This document shows positions 1-7,059 of a stretch of DNA of 64,000 nucleotides, in pieces (within the stretch, counting starts at the first letter, position 1; each line of letters begins with the position of its first letter). The translations under genes and the position numbers were made by a program. This DNA is from Azospirillum sp. OGB3 (GTDB lineage: Bacteria > Pseudomonadota > Alphaproteobacteria > Azospirillales > Azospirillaceae), in contig NZ_JACHYN010000010.1 of assembly GCF_014192915.1 (NCBI RefSeq), positions 62,001-126,000 of the forward strand, in the 5' to 3' direction. Under the pieces are notes generated by a model that was given only the letters and a program-made list of their open reading frames with translations, was not told the DNA's origin and made no database searches.

Positions 1-391
1 TCTTGACGATCTCCTCCCACGCCTTCTTGACGTTGGCGTCCACCTCCTTGGGCAGGTTGGACGCCTTCATCTTGAGGGCGGCGGCGCAGACGTCCACCGC
101 GGCCTTCTGCATGGTGGGATCGCCGACCAGCTTTCCGACCACCTTGTCCGCCTTCGTGACTTCGGCGACCGCTTCGGTGATGAAATTCTTATAGGCAGAG
201 GATGCGGCGTCCTGGAGTTTCTGCCAGGATAGGGGGTCGTCCTGAAGCTTCTCGATGAACTCTTTTTCGAAATCGACGCCGATGCCAATGTTCAGCTTGC
301 CGCTGCTGTTGCCGAAGGTGACGTTCTTCGGCTTCGCTTCCGCGAGAATGACTTTGGCAGCGTTGACCTCGATAAATTTCAGGATGGGCAT
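1..391 (-). CDS. Hypothetical protein, C-terminus cut by window edge
   Basis: An ATG at 391 opens a minus-strand frame that stays open for 130 codons and runs off the window, so the end of the protein is missing. GGAG lies six bases before the ATG, a good ribosome site. The product starts MPILKFIEVNAAKVIL, is rich in Lys and Glu, and has one cysteine. It shows no signal peptide or membrane segment, so it is probably a soluble cytoplasmic protein. I do not recognise the family and assign no function. The unbroken frame, ribosome site and normal amino-acid mix support a real gene. Confidence 0.6.
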   Translation of the reverse strand, partial: MPILKFIEVNAAKVILAEAKPKNVTFGNSSGKLNIGIGVDFEKEFIEKLQDDPLSWQKLQDAASSAYKNFITEAVAEVTKADKVVGKLVGDPTMQKAAVDVCAAALKMKASNLPKEVDANVKKAWEEIVK

Positions 392-596
392 CAGTATCTC
401 CACACGCACGGGGAATTCCGAAGCGGTCCGGAAAAGCGTGGCGGCGGAGGATTGCTGGCGCTACAAGCGATTGCACCAAATTGGCGGACGGGTGGGCACG
501 GCGGCCGGATGGACGCCGCATTGTTCATCCAACGTGACTTGATCCCGCCCCGACCTTATTCCGCCCCTGCCCTTATCCCGTCAGGGTGAGATCAGT

Positions 597-634
597 TTGG
601 AAAGAAAGCTCCCCCGCCGACGGGACGGGGGAGC
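597..634 (-). terminator. Rho-independent terminator after pgi
   Basis: Eight-bp arms (gctccccc at 608-615 and gggggagc at 627-634) form a hairpin just past the pgi stop. On the minus strand it is followed by a TTTCTTTCC run. An imperfect 17-18 bp tandem repeat lies slightly further on, at about 543-579. Confidence 0.7.
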
Positions 635-640
635 GGTGGC

Positions 641-2284
641 TCAGCGGTTCTTCCGGTACCAGCCGATCAGCCCGTTGGTCGAGCCGTCGTGCCCCAGCGC
701 GGCGGTCGGGCCGTTCTGGAGTTCGGGCAGGATCTTGCCGGCCAGCTGCTTGCCCAGCTCCACGCCCCACTGGTCGAAGCTGTTGATGGCCCACACGATG
801 CCCTGGACAAACACCTTGTGCTCGTACAGCGCGATCAGGGCGCCCAGCGTGCGCGGGTCGAGCTTCTTGAACAGGATGCTGTTGGACGGCTTGTTGCCTT
901 CGAACACGCGGTGGGGGACCAGCGGCTCGACGGCCTCGGCCGGCTTGCCGGACTTGGCCATCTCGGCGCGCACCTCGTCGGCGGTCTTCCCGCGCATCAG
1001 GGCTTCCGGCTGGGCGAAGAAGTTCGACAGCAGGATGCGGTGATGGTCGCCGATCGGGTTGTGGGTTTCCGCCGGGGCCAGGAAGTCGGCGGGCACCAGC
1101 TCCGTCCCCTGGTGGATGAGCTGGTAGAAGGCGTGCTGGCCGTTGGTTCCGGGCTCGCCGAAGACCACCGGGCCGGTGGCGTAATCCACCCGCGCGCCCT
1201 GCCGGTCCACCGTCTTGCCGTTGCTCTCCATGTCCAACTGCTGGAGATAGGCGGGGAAGCGGTGCAGATACTGGTCGTAGGGCAGCACAGCGTGGGACTT
1301 GGCGCCCCAGAAATTGACGTACCAGACGCCGAGCATCGCCATCAGCACCGGCATGTTGCGGTCCAGCGGCGCGGTGCGGAAATGCTCGTCCATGTCGTGG
1401 GCGCCGGCCAGCAGCTCGTAGAAGCGGTCCATGCCGATGCCGAGCGCGATGGACAGCCCGATCGCCGACCACAGCGAATAGCGCCCGCCGACCCAGTCCC
1501 AGAAGCCGAACATGTTCGCCGGGTCGATGCCGAACTTGCGCACCTCCGCCTCGTTGGTGGAGACGGCGACGAAATGCTTGGCGACGTGGGCGGGGTCGCC
1601 GGCGCTCTCCAGGAACCAGCGCCGCGCGGTGTGGGCGTTGGTCAGCGTCTCCTGGGTGGTGAAGGTCTTGGACGCGATGACGAACAGCGTCGTCTCCGGG
1701 TCCAGCCACTCCAGCGTCTCGCTGATGTGCGTTCCGTCCACGTTGGAGACGAAATGCACGCCGATCTGCGGGTGCAGGTAGGGGGTCAGCGCCTCCGTCA
1801 CCATCACCGGGCCGAGGTCGGAGCCGCCGATGCCGATGTTGACGATGTCGGTGATCGGGTGGCCGGTGTAGCCGGTCCAGGCGCCGTCGCGGACCTGCCG
1901 GACGAAGCGCTCCATACGGTGCAGGACGTCGTTCACCTCCGGCATCACGTCCTGGCCATCCACCAGCACGGGGCGGTTGGAGCGGTTGCGCAGCGCGGTG
2001 TGCAGGACGGCGCGGTCCTCGGTGATGTTGATCCGCTCTCCGGCGAGCATGCGGTCGCGCCAGCCCTCCACGTCCTGCTGGCGGGCGAGGTCGAGCAGAA
2101 GGGTCCGGGTCTCCTCGGTGATGCGATTCTTCGAATAATCGAACAGCAGGCCGCAGGCTTCCAGGGAGAAGCGGTTGAAGCGGTCGGCGTCGGCGGCGAA
2201 CAGGTCGCGCATGTGGAGGGTCGAAACGTCCTGGCGGTGACGGGCCAGGGCTTCCCAGGCGGGCGAACGGGTGAGCGCTGACAT
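641..2284 (-). CDS. pgi: Glucose-6-phosphate isomerase
   Basis: This 547-residue cytoplasmic enzyme interconverts glucose 6-phosphate and fructose 6-phosphate, linking the sugar phosphate pool with gluconeogenesis and polysaccharide synthesis. Both family signatures are visible: FGFWDWVGGRYSLWSAIG near the middle and GIVWAINSFDQWGVELGK near the C-terminus. The sugar-phosphate loop VNIGIGGSDLG lies around residue 150. Length is that of the normal bacterial enzyme. AAGGAGG stands ten bases before the ATG. The gene appears monocistronic: it is followed by a terminator, and the next gene on its upstream side runs on the other strand. Confidence 0.97.
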   Translation of the reverse strand: MSALTRSPAWEALARHRQDVSTLHMRDLFAADADRFNRFSLEACGLLFDYSKNRITEETRTLLLDLARQQDVEGWRDRMLAGERINITEDRAVLHTALRNRSNRPVLVDGQDVMPEVNDVLHRMERFVRQVRDGAWTGYTGHPITDIVNIGIGGSDLGPVMVTEALTPYLHPQIGVHFVSNVDGTHISETLEWLDPETTLFVIASKTFTTQETLTNAHTARRWFLESAGDPAHVAKHFVAVSTNEAEVRKFGIDPANMFGFWDWVGGRYSLWSAIGLSIALGIGMDRFYELLAGAHDMDEHFRTAPLDRNMPVLMAMLGVWYVNFWGAKSHAVLPYDQYLHRFPAYLQQLDMESNGKTVDRQGARVDYATGPVVFGEPGTNGQHAFYQLIHQGTELVPADFLAPAETHNPIGDHHRILLSNFFAQPEALMRGKTADEVRAEMAKSGKPAEAVEPLVPHRVFEGNKPSNSILFKKLDPRTLGALIALYEHKVFVQGIVWAINSFDQWGVELGKQLAGKILPELQNGPTAALGHDGSTNGLIGWYRKNR

Positions 2285-2473
2285 TGGGATTTTGCCTCCT
2301 TCTCGCGTGCGCGGAGCCTAGCACCGATCGGTGCGCGGCGGGTACGCGCCAAAGCGGCGCATCCAACGTGCACAAAGGTCTAGGTGAAGCGGTCTAAGGT
2401 GAGCGGACTATGCGGGGCGGTGGATGAAACCGGCAACCGCCGCCCTGTGTTCTTTTCGGGACAGGAGGTGACC

Positions 2474-2656
2474 ATGAGCGATCCGAACAAGCCCGCGCAG
2501 AATCCGCCGGTTCCGGCGGCCCCGGTTCCAGAAGAGGAGGAACGCCGCGAGGACGAGCGGCCCGATCAGGTGGGAATCATCCCCGGCAAGGTGCCGGGCC
2601 GCCCCATCGACCCCGGTGATCCGCGCTTTCCGGGAAGCCAGCCGGATCTGGCGTAA
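2474..2656 (+). CDS. Small proline- and acid-rich hypothetical protein
   Basis: A 60-residue ORF begins at an ATG three bases after a perfect AGGAGGTGA ribosome site, so this internal start is preferred over the longer frame from 2384. The product has a Pro/Glu/Arg-rich N-terminal half (PVPEEEERREDERPD) and ends with IDPGDPRFPGSQPDLA. It looks intrinsically disordered, with no cysteine, signal or membrane segment. I do not know its function. It runs divergently from pgi. Its 3' end is followed at once by a GC-rich dispersed repeat. Confidence 0.55.
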   Translation: MSDPNKPAQNPPVPAAPVPEEEERREDERPDQVGIIPGKVPGRPIDPGDPRFPGSQPDLA

Positions 2657-2679
2657 GGGAGCGTGGCTACGATGGGCTC

Positions 2680-2760
2680 CCACCCAACCCTCCCCCGCTT
2701 TCGCAGGGGAGGGCTTTTCTCCTCCCCCTGCGAAGCGGGGGGAGGTCGGGAGGGGGGCTC
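2680..2760. repeat. GC-rich palindromic dispersed repeat, copy 1
   Basis: Two successive palindromes built on ccctccccc...ggggaggg arms, with gcgaagcggggg at the core, fill the gap between the small ORF and the convergent M16 gene. The same element occurs in inverted orientation at 44819-44906, and related copies lie at 6941-7057 and 38435-38500. Confidence 0.7.
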
Positions 2761-2776
2761 ACCGCAACAACGTTCC

Positions 2777-4153
2777 TCAGCTTCCCCCGTCGATCGTCCG
2801 CGTCGCGGTCACGCCTTCCGGACGGCCGACCAGCACGGTCAGCAGCCGGTTGGGATCGAGCAGGCGCTTCGCCACGCGCTGCACGTCGGCCTGGGTGACG
2901 CCGTTGATGAAGGCGTCGCGGCGGTCGAGATAGTCGATGCCCAGATCGTCGCGCTTGACCTGGAGAAGGATGCGCGCGATGGCCTGCGTGCTGCTGAGCT
3001 GCAGCGGGAAGCTGCCGGTGAGGTAGGTCTTGGCGTCGGCCAGTTCCTCCTCCGTCACGCCCTCGTCGGCCATGCGCTTCCATTCCTGGCGCATGATGTC
3101 CAGCGCCTGCCCGGCCTTGGCGTTCACCGTGTTGCCGCCGGCCATCACCAGCGCGGAATGGTCCATCGGGATCAGGTAGCTGTAGACGCCGTAGCTGAGG
3201 CCGCGCTTCTCCCGAACCTCCTCCATCAGGCGGGAGCCGAAGCCGCCGCCGCCCAGGATGTAGTTCATCACGGTCGCCGCGTACCAGTCGGGGTCGGCGC
3301 GCTTGAGCCCGGTCTGGCCCATCAGCATGACGGTCTGCGCGGTCGGGCGGGTGGCCACCAGCGTTTCGCCCAGCCCCTTCGGCTCGACGTCGGGGATGGC
3401 GGCGTTCGCGGAGGTGGCCGGCAGGCCGCCGAACACGTGGTCGAGCGCGCGCCCCAGATCCTCCGGCGTGATGTCGCCCGCCGCGGCGACGACCAGCCGG
3501 TCGCGCCCGAAGCCGGTCTTCACGAAGCCGCGCAGGTCGTCCGGGGTGATCGTCGGCAGCGACTCCAGCGTGCCGCGGATCTCGTCCCCGTAGGGATGGC
3601 CGGGGTAGGCGGTGGAGTAGAACAGCCGCCGCCCGACGTAGTTGGGATCGGCCTGGTCGCGGCGCAGGCTGGACAGCACGGCGGCGCGCATGCGCTCCAC
3701 CGCCTCCGCGTCGAAGCGCGGCTCGGCCAGCGACAGGCGGGTCAGTTCGAACGCCTCGTCGCGGCGGTCGCTCAGCGTGCGCAGGCTGCCGCCGAAGCCG
3801 TCGCGCCCGGCGTCGTAGCCCAGCGCGATGGCGTTGTCCTGGAGCCGCGCGGCGAAGGCCTGGCTGTCATAGGGGCCGGCGCCCTCGTCCAGCGTGCGGG
3901 CGGCGAGGTTGGCGAGGCCATCCTTGCCCTTGGGGTCGGATGCCCCGGCCCCTTCGAAGGCCCATTCCAGGGCGATGATGGGGACCTTGTGGTCCTCGAC
4001 CAGCCACGCCTCGATCCCGCCGGGGCTGACCACCCGCTTGATCTCGATGGCCCAGGCGGATGTGGCGGCGGGGGTGGTGATGGCGAAGGCGAAGAGGAAA
4101 AGACAGGCGCCGAAGACGCGCTTGGACATGAGGCGCTTGGATAGGACGGTCAT
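2777..4153 (-). CDS. M16 family peptidase-like protein, non-catalytic partner
   Basis: This 458-residue protein has an N-terminal signal peptide (hydrophobic stretch ending TSAWA near residue 35) and the M16 two-domain fold. It should be periplasmic. Where active members carry HxxEH it reads GLANLAARTLDEG, so the zinc ligands are gone. The Arg/Tyr-containing C-terminal M16 region (GGGGFGSRLMEEVREKRGLSY) is kept; that segment, near residue 300, helps hold the partner's substrate. Its ATG follows the stop of the active M16 gene by one base, so the two are co-translated. I infer a heterodimeric peptidase in which this chain is structural. Confidence 0.9.
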   Translation of the reverse strand: MTVLSKRLMSKRVFGACLFLFAFAITTPAATSAWAIEIKRVVSPGGIEAWLVEDHKVPIIALEWAFEGAGASDPKGKDGLANLAARTLDEGAGPYDSQAFAARLQDNAIALGYDAGRDGFGGSLRTLSDRRDEAFELTRLSLAEPRFDAEAVERMRAAVLSSLRRDQADPNYVGRRLFYSTAYPGHPYGDEIRGTLESLPTITPDDLRGFVKTGFGRDRLVVAAAGDITPEDLGRALDHVFGGLPATSANAAIPDVEPKGLGETLVATRPTAQTVMLMGQTGLKRADPDWYAATVMNYILGGGGFGSRLMEEVREKRGLSYGVYSYLIPMDHSALVMAGGNTVNAKAGQALDIMRQEWKRMADEGVTEEELADAKTYLTGSFPLQLSSTQAIARILLQVKRDDLGIDYLDRRDAFINGVTQADVQRVAKRLLDPNRLLTVLVGRPEGVTATRTIDGGS

Positions 4154-4154
4154 C

Positions 4155-5576
4155 TCAGCTTCCCTTGTCCTGGAGCGGCAGCAGAAGGCCGGTGACGTGG
4201 TTGGTCTGGCCCAGAACGGCGCGGGCGGCGGCGTTGACCTGATCGGCGGTCACCGCGTCGATGCGCACCGGCCAGTTCTCCACGTCATCAATGCTCTGGC
4301 CGGTGGCGATGGCGGCGCCCAGCGTCTGGGCCGGACCGGTCAGGCTGTCGCGGGCATAGGCGGCCTCGGCCAGCATGCGCTTCTTGGCGGTGGCCACCTC
4401 CTCCTCGGTCACACCCTTCTCGACGAGCGTCCGGATGTCGGCCTCCAGCGCCGCTTCCAGCGTCTCCATGGTCACGCCGGGGGCCGGCGAGGCGCCCGCC
4501 GCCAGCGAGGTCATGTCCCAGGACGACGGGCTGTAGCCCAGCCAGGCGGAGGTGGCGATGCGCTGGTCGACGACGAGGCTGCGGTAGAGACGGGAGGTCG
4601 GGCCGCCGCTCATGATCTCCGACAGCACCTGGAGCGGGTAGGCGTAGCCCTCCTTGTCGGTGCGGTAGGAGGGAGCGAGCCAATTCCGGCGGATCGAGGG
4701 CTGGCGCACCTCGTCGTCGCGCAGGATGACCCGGCGGGCGGCGCTGATCGGCGGCTCCTGCACGCGGACGCGCTCGGGCACCGGGCGGGTGGGGATGACG
4801 CCGTAGTATTTCTCGGCGAGCGGCTTCAGCTCCTCCGCCGTCACGTCGCCGGACACCACCAAGACGGCGTTGTTGGGCGCGTACCAGCTCTTGTAGAAGG
4901 ACTCCGCCTCCTCCCGCGTCAGGGTGGCCATCTCCTGCGGCCAGCCGATGATCGGCGTGCCGTAGGGGTGGTGGACGTAGAGGGTGGCGTTGATCTGCTC
5001 GCCGATGCGGTCGGCGGGCTCGTTCTCGATGCGCTGGCGGCGCTCCTCGATGATGACGTCCCGCTCCGGGTAGACGAGCTGATCGGTGAGGCGGAGGTTC
5101 GACATGCGGTCGGCCTCCATCTTCATCACCAGCTCCAGCCGGTCGCGCGCCACGTTCTGGAAATAGGCCGTGTAGTCCCAGGAGGTGAAGGCGTTGTCGC
5201 GCCCGCCGTTCTTGGCGACGATGCGGGAGAAGGCGCCGGGCGGAACCTCCTCCGTCCCCTTGAACATCAGGTGTTCCAGGAAATGGGCGATGCCCGACAC
5301 GCCGCGCGGCTCGTCGGCCGCGCCCACCTTGTACCAGACCATGTGGGTGACCACCGGCACGCGCTGGTTGGTCACCAGCACGACCTGCATGCCGTTGGAC
5401 AGGGTGAAGGTCTCCGGGAAGAAGACGCCCTTCTCGGCGGCGAAGGCCGGCGTGATGGCCGCGGGGATGGCGCCGGCCAGGGCGCCGGTCAGGGCGATGG
5501 CCAGGACGCCCGCGGCGGCGAGCCGGCGCCAGGGCCGTTTCCAGGGTGGGGGAGCGGTGGGGCCGTTGGGGAGCAT
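4155..5576 (-). CDS. M16 family zinc metallopeptidase, catalytic subunit
   Basis: A 473-residue secreted insulinase/pitrilysin-type peptidase. The zinc motif is intact: GIAHFLEHLMFKG contains HFLEH, with the third ligand expected about 75 residues later in the ERRQRIENEP region. A signal peptide (LAAAGVLAIALTGALAG...AFA) precedes it. I chose the ATG at 5576, which has GAGAGG just upstream, over a TTG 12 codons earlier that lacks a ribosome site. The partner gene 2777-4153 follows directly. Substrates of such pairs are usually short peptides in the periplasm; the specific one is unknown. Confidence 0.9.
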   Translation of the reverse strand: MLPNGPTAPPPWKRPWRRLAAAGVLAIALTGALAGAIPAAITPAFAAEKGVFFPETFTLSNGMQVVLVTNQRVPVVTHMVWYKVGAADEPRGVSGIAHFLEHLMFKGTEEVPPGAFSRIVAKNGGRDNAFTSWDYTAYFQNVARDRLELVMKMEADRMSNLRLTDQLVYPERDVIIEERRQRIENEPADRIGEQINATLYVHHPYGTPIIGWPQEMATLTREEAESFYKSWYAPNNAVLVVSGDVTAEELKPLAEKYYGVIPTRPVPERVRVQEPPISAARRVILRDDEVRQPSIRRNWLAPSYRTDKEGYAYPLQVLSEIMSGGPTSRLYRSLVVDQRIATSAWLGYSPSSWDMTSLAAGASPAPGVTMETLEAALEADIRTLVEKGVTEEEVATAKKRMLAEAAYARDSLTGPAQTLGAAIATGQSIDDVENWPVRIDAVTADQVNAAARAVLGQTNHVTGLLLPLQDKGS

Positions 5577-5610
5577 GGGCCTCTCGTTGGCAGCGGGGGA
5601 ACGGGAATGC

Positions 5611-5641
5611 AAAGGGGGCGTCCCCGTCCGGGAACGCCCCC
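5611..5641 (-). terminator. Hairpin between the DUF3035 and M16 genes
   Basis: Arms gggggcgt (5614-5621) and acgccccc (5634-5641) pair. On the minus strand the hairpin ends in CCCTTTG, a short T run. It could end or attenuate transcription between the DUF3035 gene and the M16 pair. Confidence 0.45.
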
Positions 5642-5676
5642 CTAGATACTGGTGCGGCGAGCCGCCCGGAACAATG

Positions 5677-5702
5677 CCCTGAATTGGGGCCCTGAATTGG
5701 GG
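5677..5702. repeat. 13-bp tandem duplication after a stop codon
   Basis: The unit CCCTGAATTGGGG occurs twice with no mismatch, about 13 bases past the stop codon of the DUF3035 gene. It belongs to a set of short tandem duplications near gene ends in this window. Confidence 0.85.
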
Positions 5703-5715
5703 CTCCGGAGGCGGC

Positions 5716-6333
5716 TTAGAACAGCCCTTCCAGCGGCGCCCGGCGCTTGCGCTCGATGGTCGGGACGGTACCGTCGTTCAGCGCCTTGCCGGTGGCCTGG
5801 GCCTCGCGCAGGCGCTGGTTCTCCTTCTTCGGATCGACGATCTCGTAGGGCTGCTGCTGCGTCTGCCAGAACAGAAGGGAGTCGATCCAGCTCTTGTCGG
5901 CGACGACGAGCTGGGTCGTCTCCTGGTCGACCTTGTTGCGGATGCCCGGCTCGATGCCGCTCTTGGCGCCGGCCTGGGCGATCAGCGCCGACTCGCCCGC
6001 CGTGTGTCCGGCAGCGGCGGTGGCCGCCGTGGCGCGGGAGGAGGAGCCGCCGAAGACCGAGGCGGCGGCCACAGCGGCCGACGTGGCGTCCTGCGGGCGG
6101 GCCGCGCCGGGACGCGGCTCCGGCAGGCGGGCGAGGCTGGGCGGCATGGTCAGCGGCGCGCGGGACACGACCGTGAACTCGTCCGGGCTCGTGCGGTCGA
6201 GGCCGATGGAACGGCGGACGTCGGTGCATCCGGTGAGCGCCAGCGCGACGAGCGCCAAGCCCAGCAGCGGACCCCGCCCCAGGGAACGGGTGGAGCGCCG
6301 CGCGATGGAGGAGGCGAAGGAAAGCATGGTCAC
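5716..6333 (-). CDS. DUF3035 lipoprotein (BamF-like)
   Basis: A 205-residue predicted lipoprotein. The N-terminus is basic, then hydrophobic, and ends in the lipobox LALTGC, with the lipidated Cys at about residue 36. After it comes SPDEFTVVSRAPLTMPP, which is characteristic of DUF3035. That family is described in alphaproteobacteria as the BamF accessory lipoprotein of outer-membrane beta-barrel assembly. The middle is Ala/Thr/Ser-rich and probably disordered. It lies 78 bp after lspA, the signal peptidase that would process it, in the ileS-lspA run. The family call is good; the Bam role here is by analogy. Confidence 0.75.
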   Translation of the reverse strand: MTMLSFASSIARRSTRSLGRGPLLGLALVALALTGCTDVRRSIGLDRTSPDEFTVVSRAPLTMPPSLARLPEPRPGAARPQDATSAAVAAASVFGGSSSRATAATAAAGHTAGESALIAQAGAKSGIEPGIRNKVDQETTQLVVADKSWIDSLLFWQTQQQPYEIVDPKKENQRLREAQATGKALNDGTVPTIERKRRAPLEGLF

Positions 6334-6411
6334 GTTCGAGTCCCGTCGTCTAGTCGTCAGGCCGCTTGTCGTCGGGCCGCGTCCCTTATAGCGGCTCCGT
6401 CGCGTGAACTA

Positions 6412-6915
6412 TTACGACTTTTCGCGGCCCGCGAACAGCCCATCCAGCACGAGAAGCGCCACGCCGACGCTGATTCCGCTGTCTGCCACGTTGAAGGCCC
6501 AGAAATGCCACCCCCCGATGTGGAAATCGAGGAAATCGGCGACGGCCCCGTAGAGGAAGCGGTCGATCACGTTGCCGATGGCGCCGCCGATGACCATGCC
6601 CAGCGCCAGCGCGAGGTAGCGCCGGTCGGCCTGCCGCAGCCAGAGCAGCAGCGCCACCACGATGGCGAAGGCCACCGCGGCCAGCACGTAGGGCATCCAG
6701 GCGTGGGAGCTGCCGAAGGTGCCGAAGCTGACCCCGGTGTTCCAGGCCAGCACGAGATTGAAGAAGGGCGTGACCTCGACGACCCGTGGATAGGGCTGCA
6801 TGACCACGTCGAGGATCCACCACTTGGTGAACTGGTCGAGGACCACCACCAGCGCGGCGACGGACAGGCCGAAGACCGTGTGGCTGCGGCTGCCGGACGT
6901 GGAGAGGCTGCTCAT
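6412..6915 (-). CDS. lspA: Lipoprotein signal peptidase
   Basis: LspA (167 residues) cleaves the signal peptide of prolipoproteins in the inner membrane after lipidation of the +1 cysteine. Four membrane segments are visible. The conserved motifs are FFNLVLAWNTGVSFG, GGAIGNVIDR (first catalytic Asp) and FNVADSGISVG (second catalytic Asp). The ATG at 6915 has GGAG seven bases upstream. The longer frame from 7059 reads through a palindromic repeat and is rejected. It follows ileS, the common ileS-lspA order. Confidence 0.96.
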   Translation of the reverse strand: MSSLSTSGSRSHTVFGLSVAALVVVLDQFTKWWILDVVMQPYPRVVEVTPFFNLVLAWNTGVSFGTFGSSHAWMPYVLAAVAFAIVVALLLWLRQADRRYLALALGMVIGGAIGNVIDRFLYGAVADFLDFHIGGWHFWAFNVADSGISVGVALLVLDGLFAGREKS

Positions 6916-6940
6916 TCTGGACTCCGGAGAGTTGTAGCGC

Positions 6941-7057
6941 GGTGCCCCCACCCCGGCCCTCCCCCGCTGGGCGGGGGAGGGAGAATGGGGCGCCCCTGGT
7001 TCCCTCCCTCGCCCAGCGGGGGAGGGCCAGCGGGGGAGGGATAGGGTGGGGGCACCC
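6941..7057. repeat. GC-rich palindromic dispersed repeat between ileS and lspA
   Basis: Outer arms tgcccccaccc and gggtgggggca bracket nested ccctcccccgc/gcgggggaggg palindromes. The repeat fills most of the 144-bp ileS-lspA gap, so the polycistronic message would carry a large hairpin here. Confidence 0.75.
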
Positions 7058-7059
7058 AA

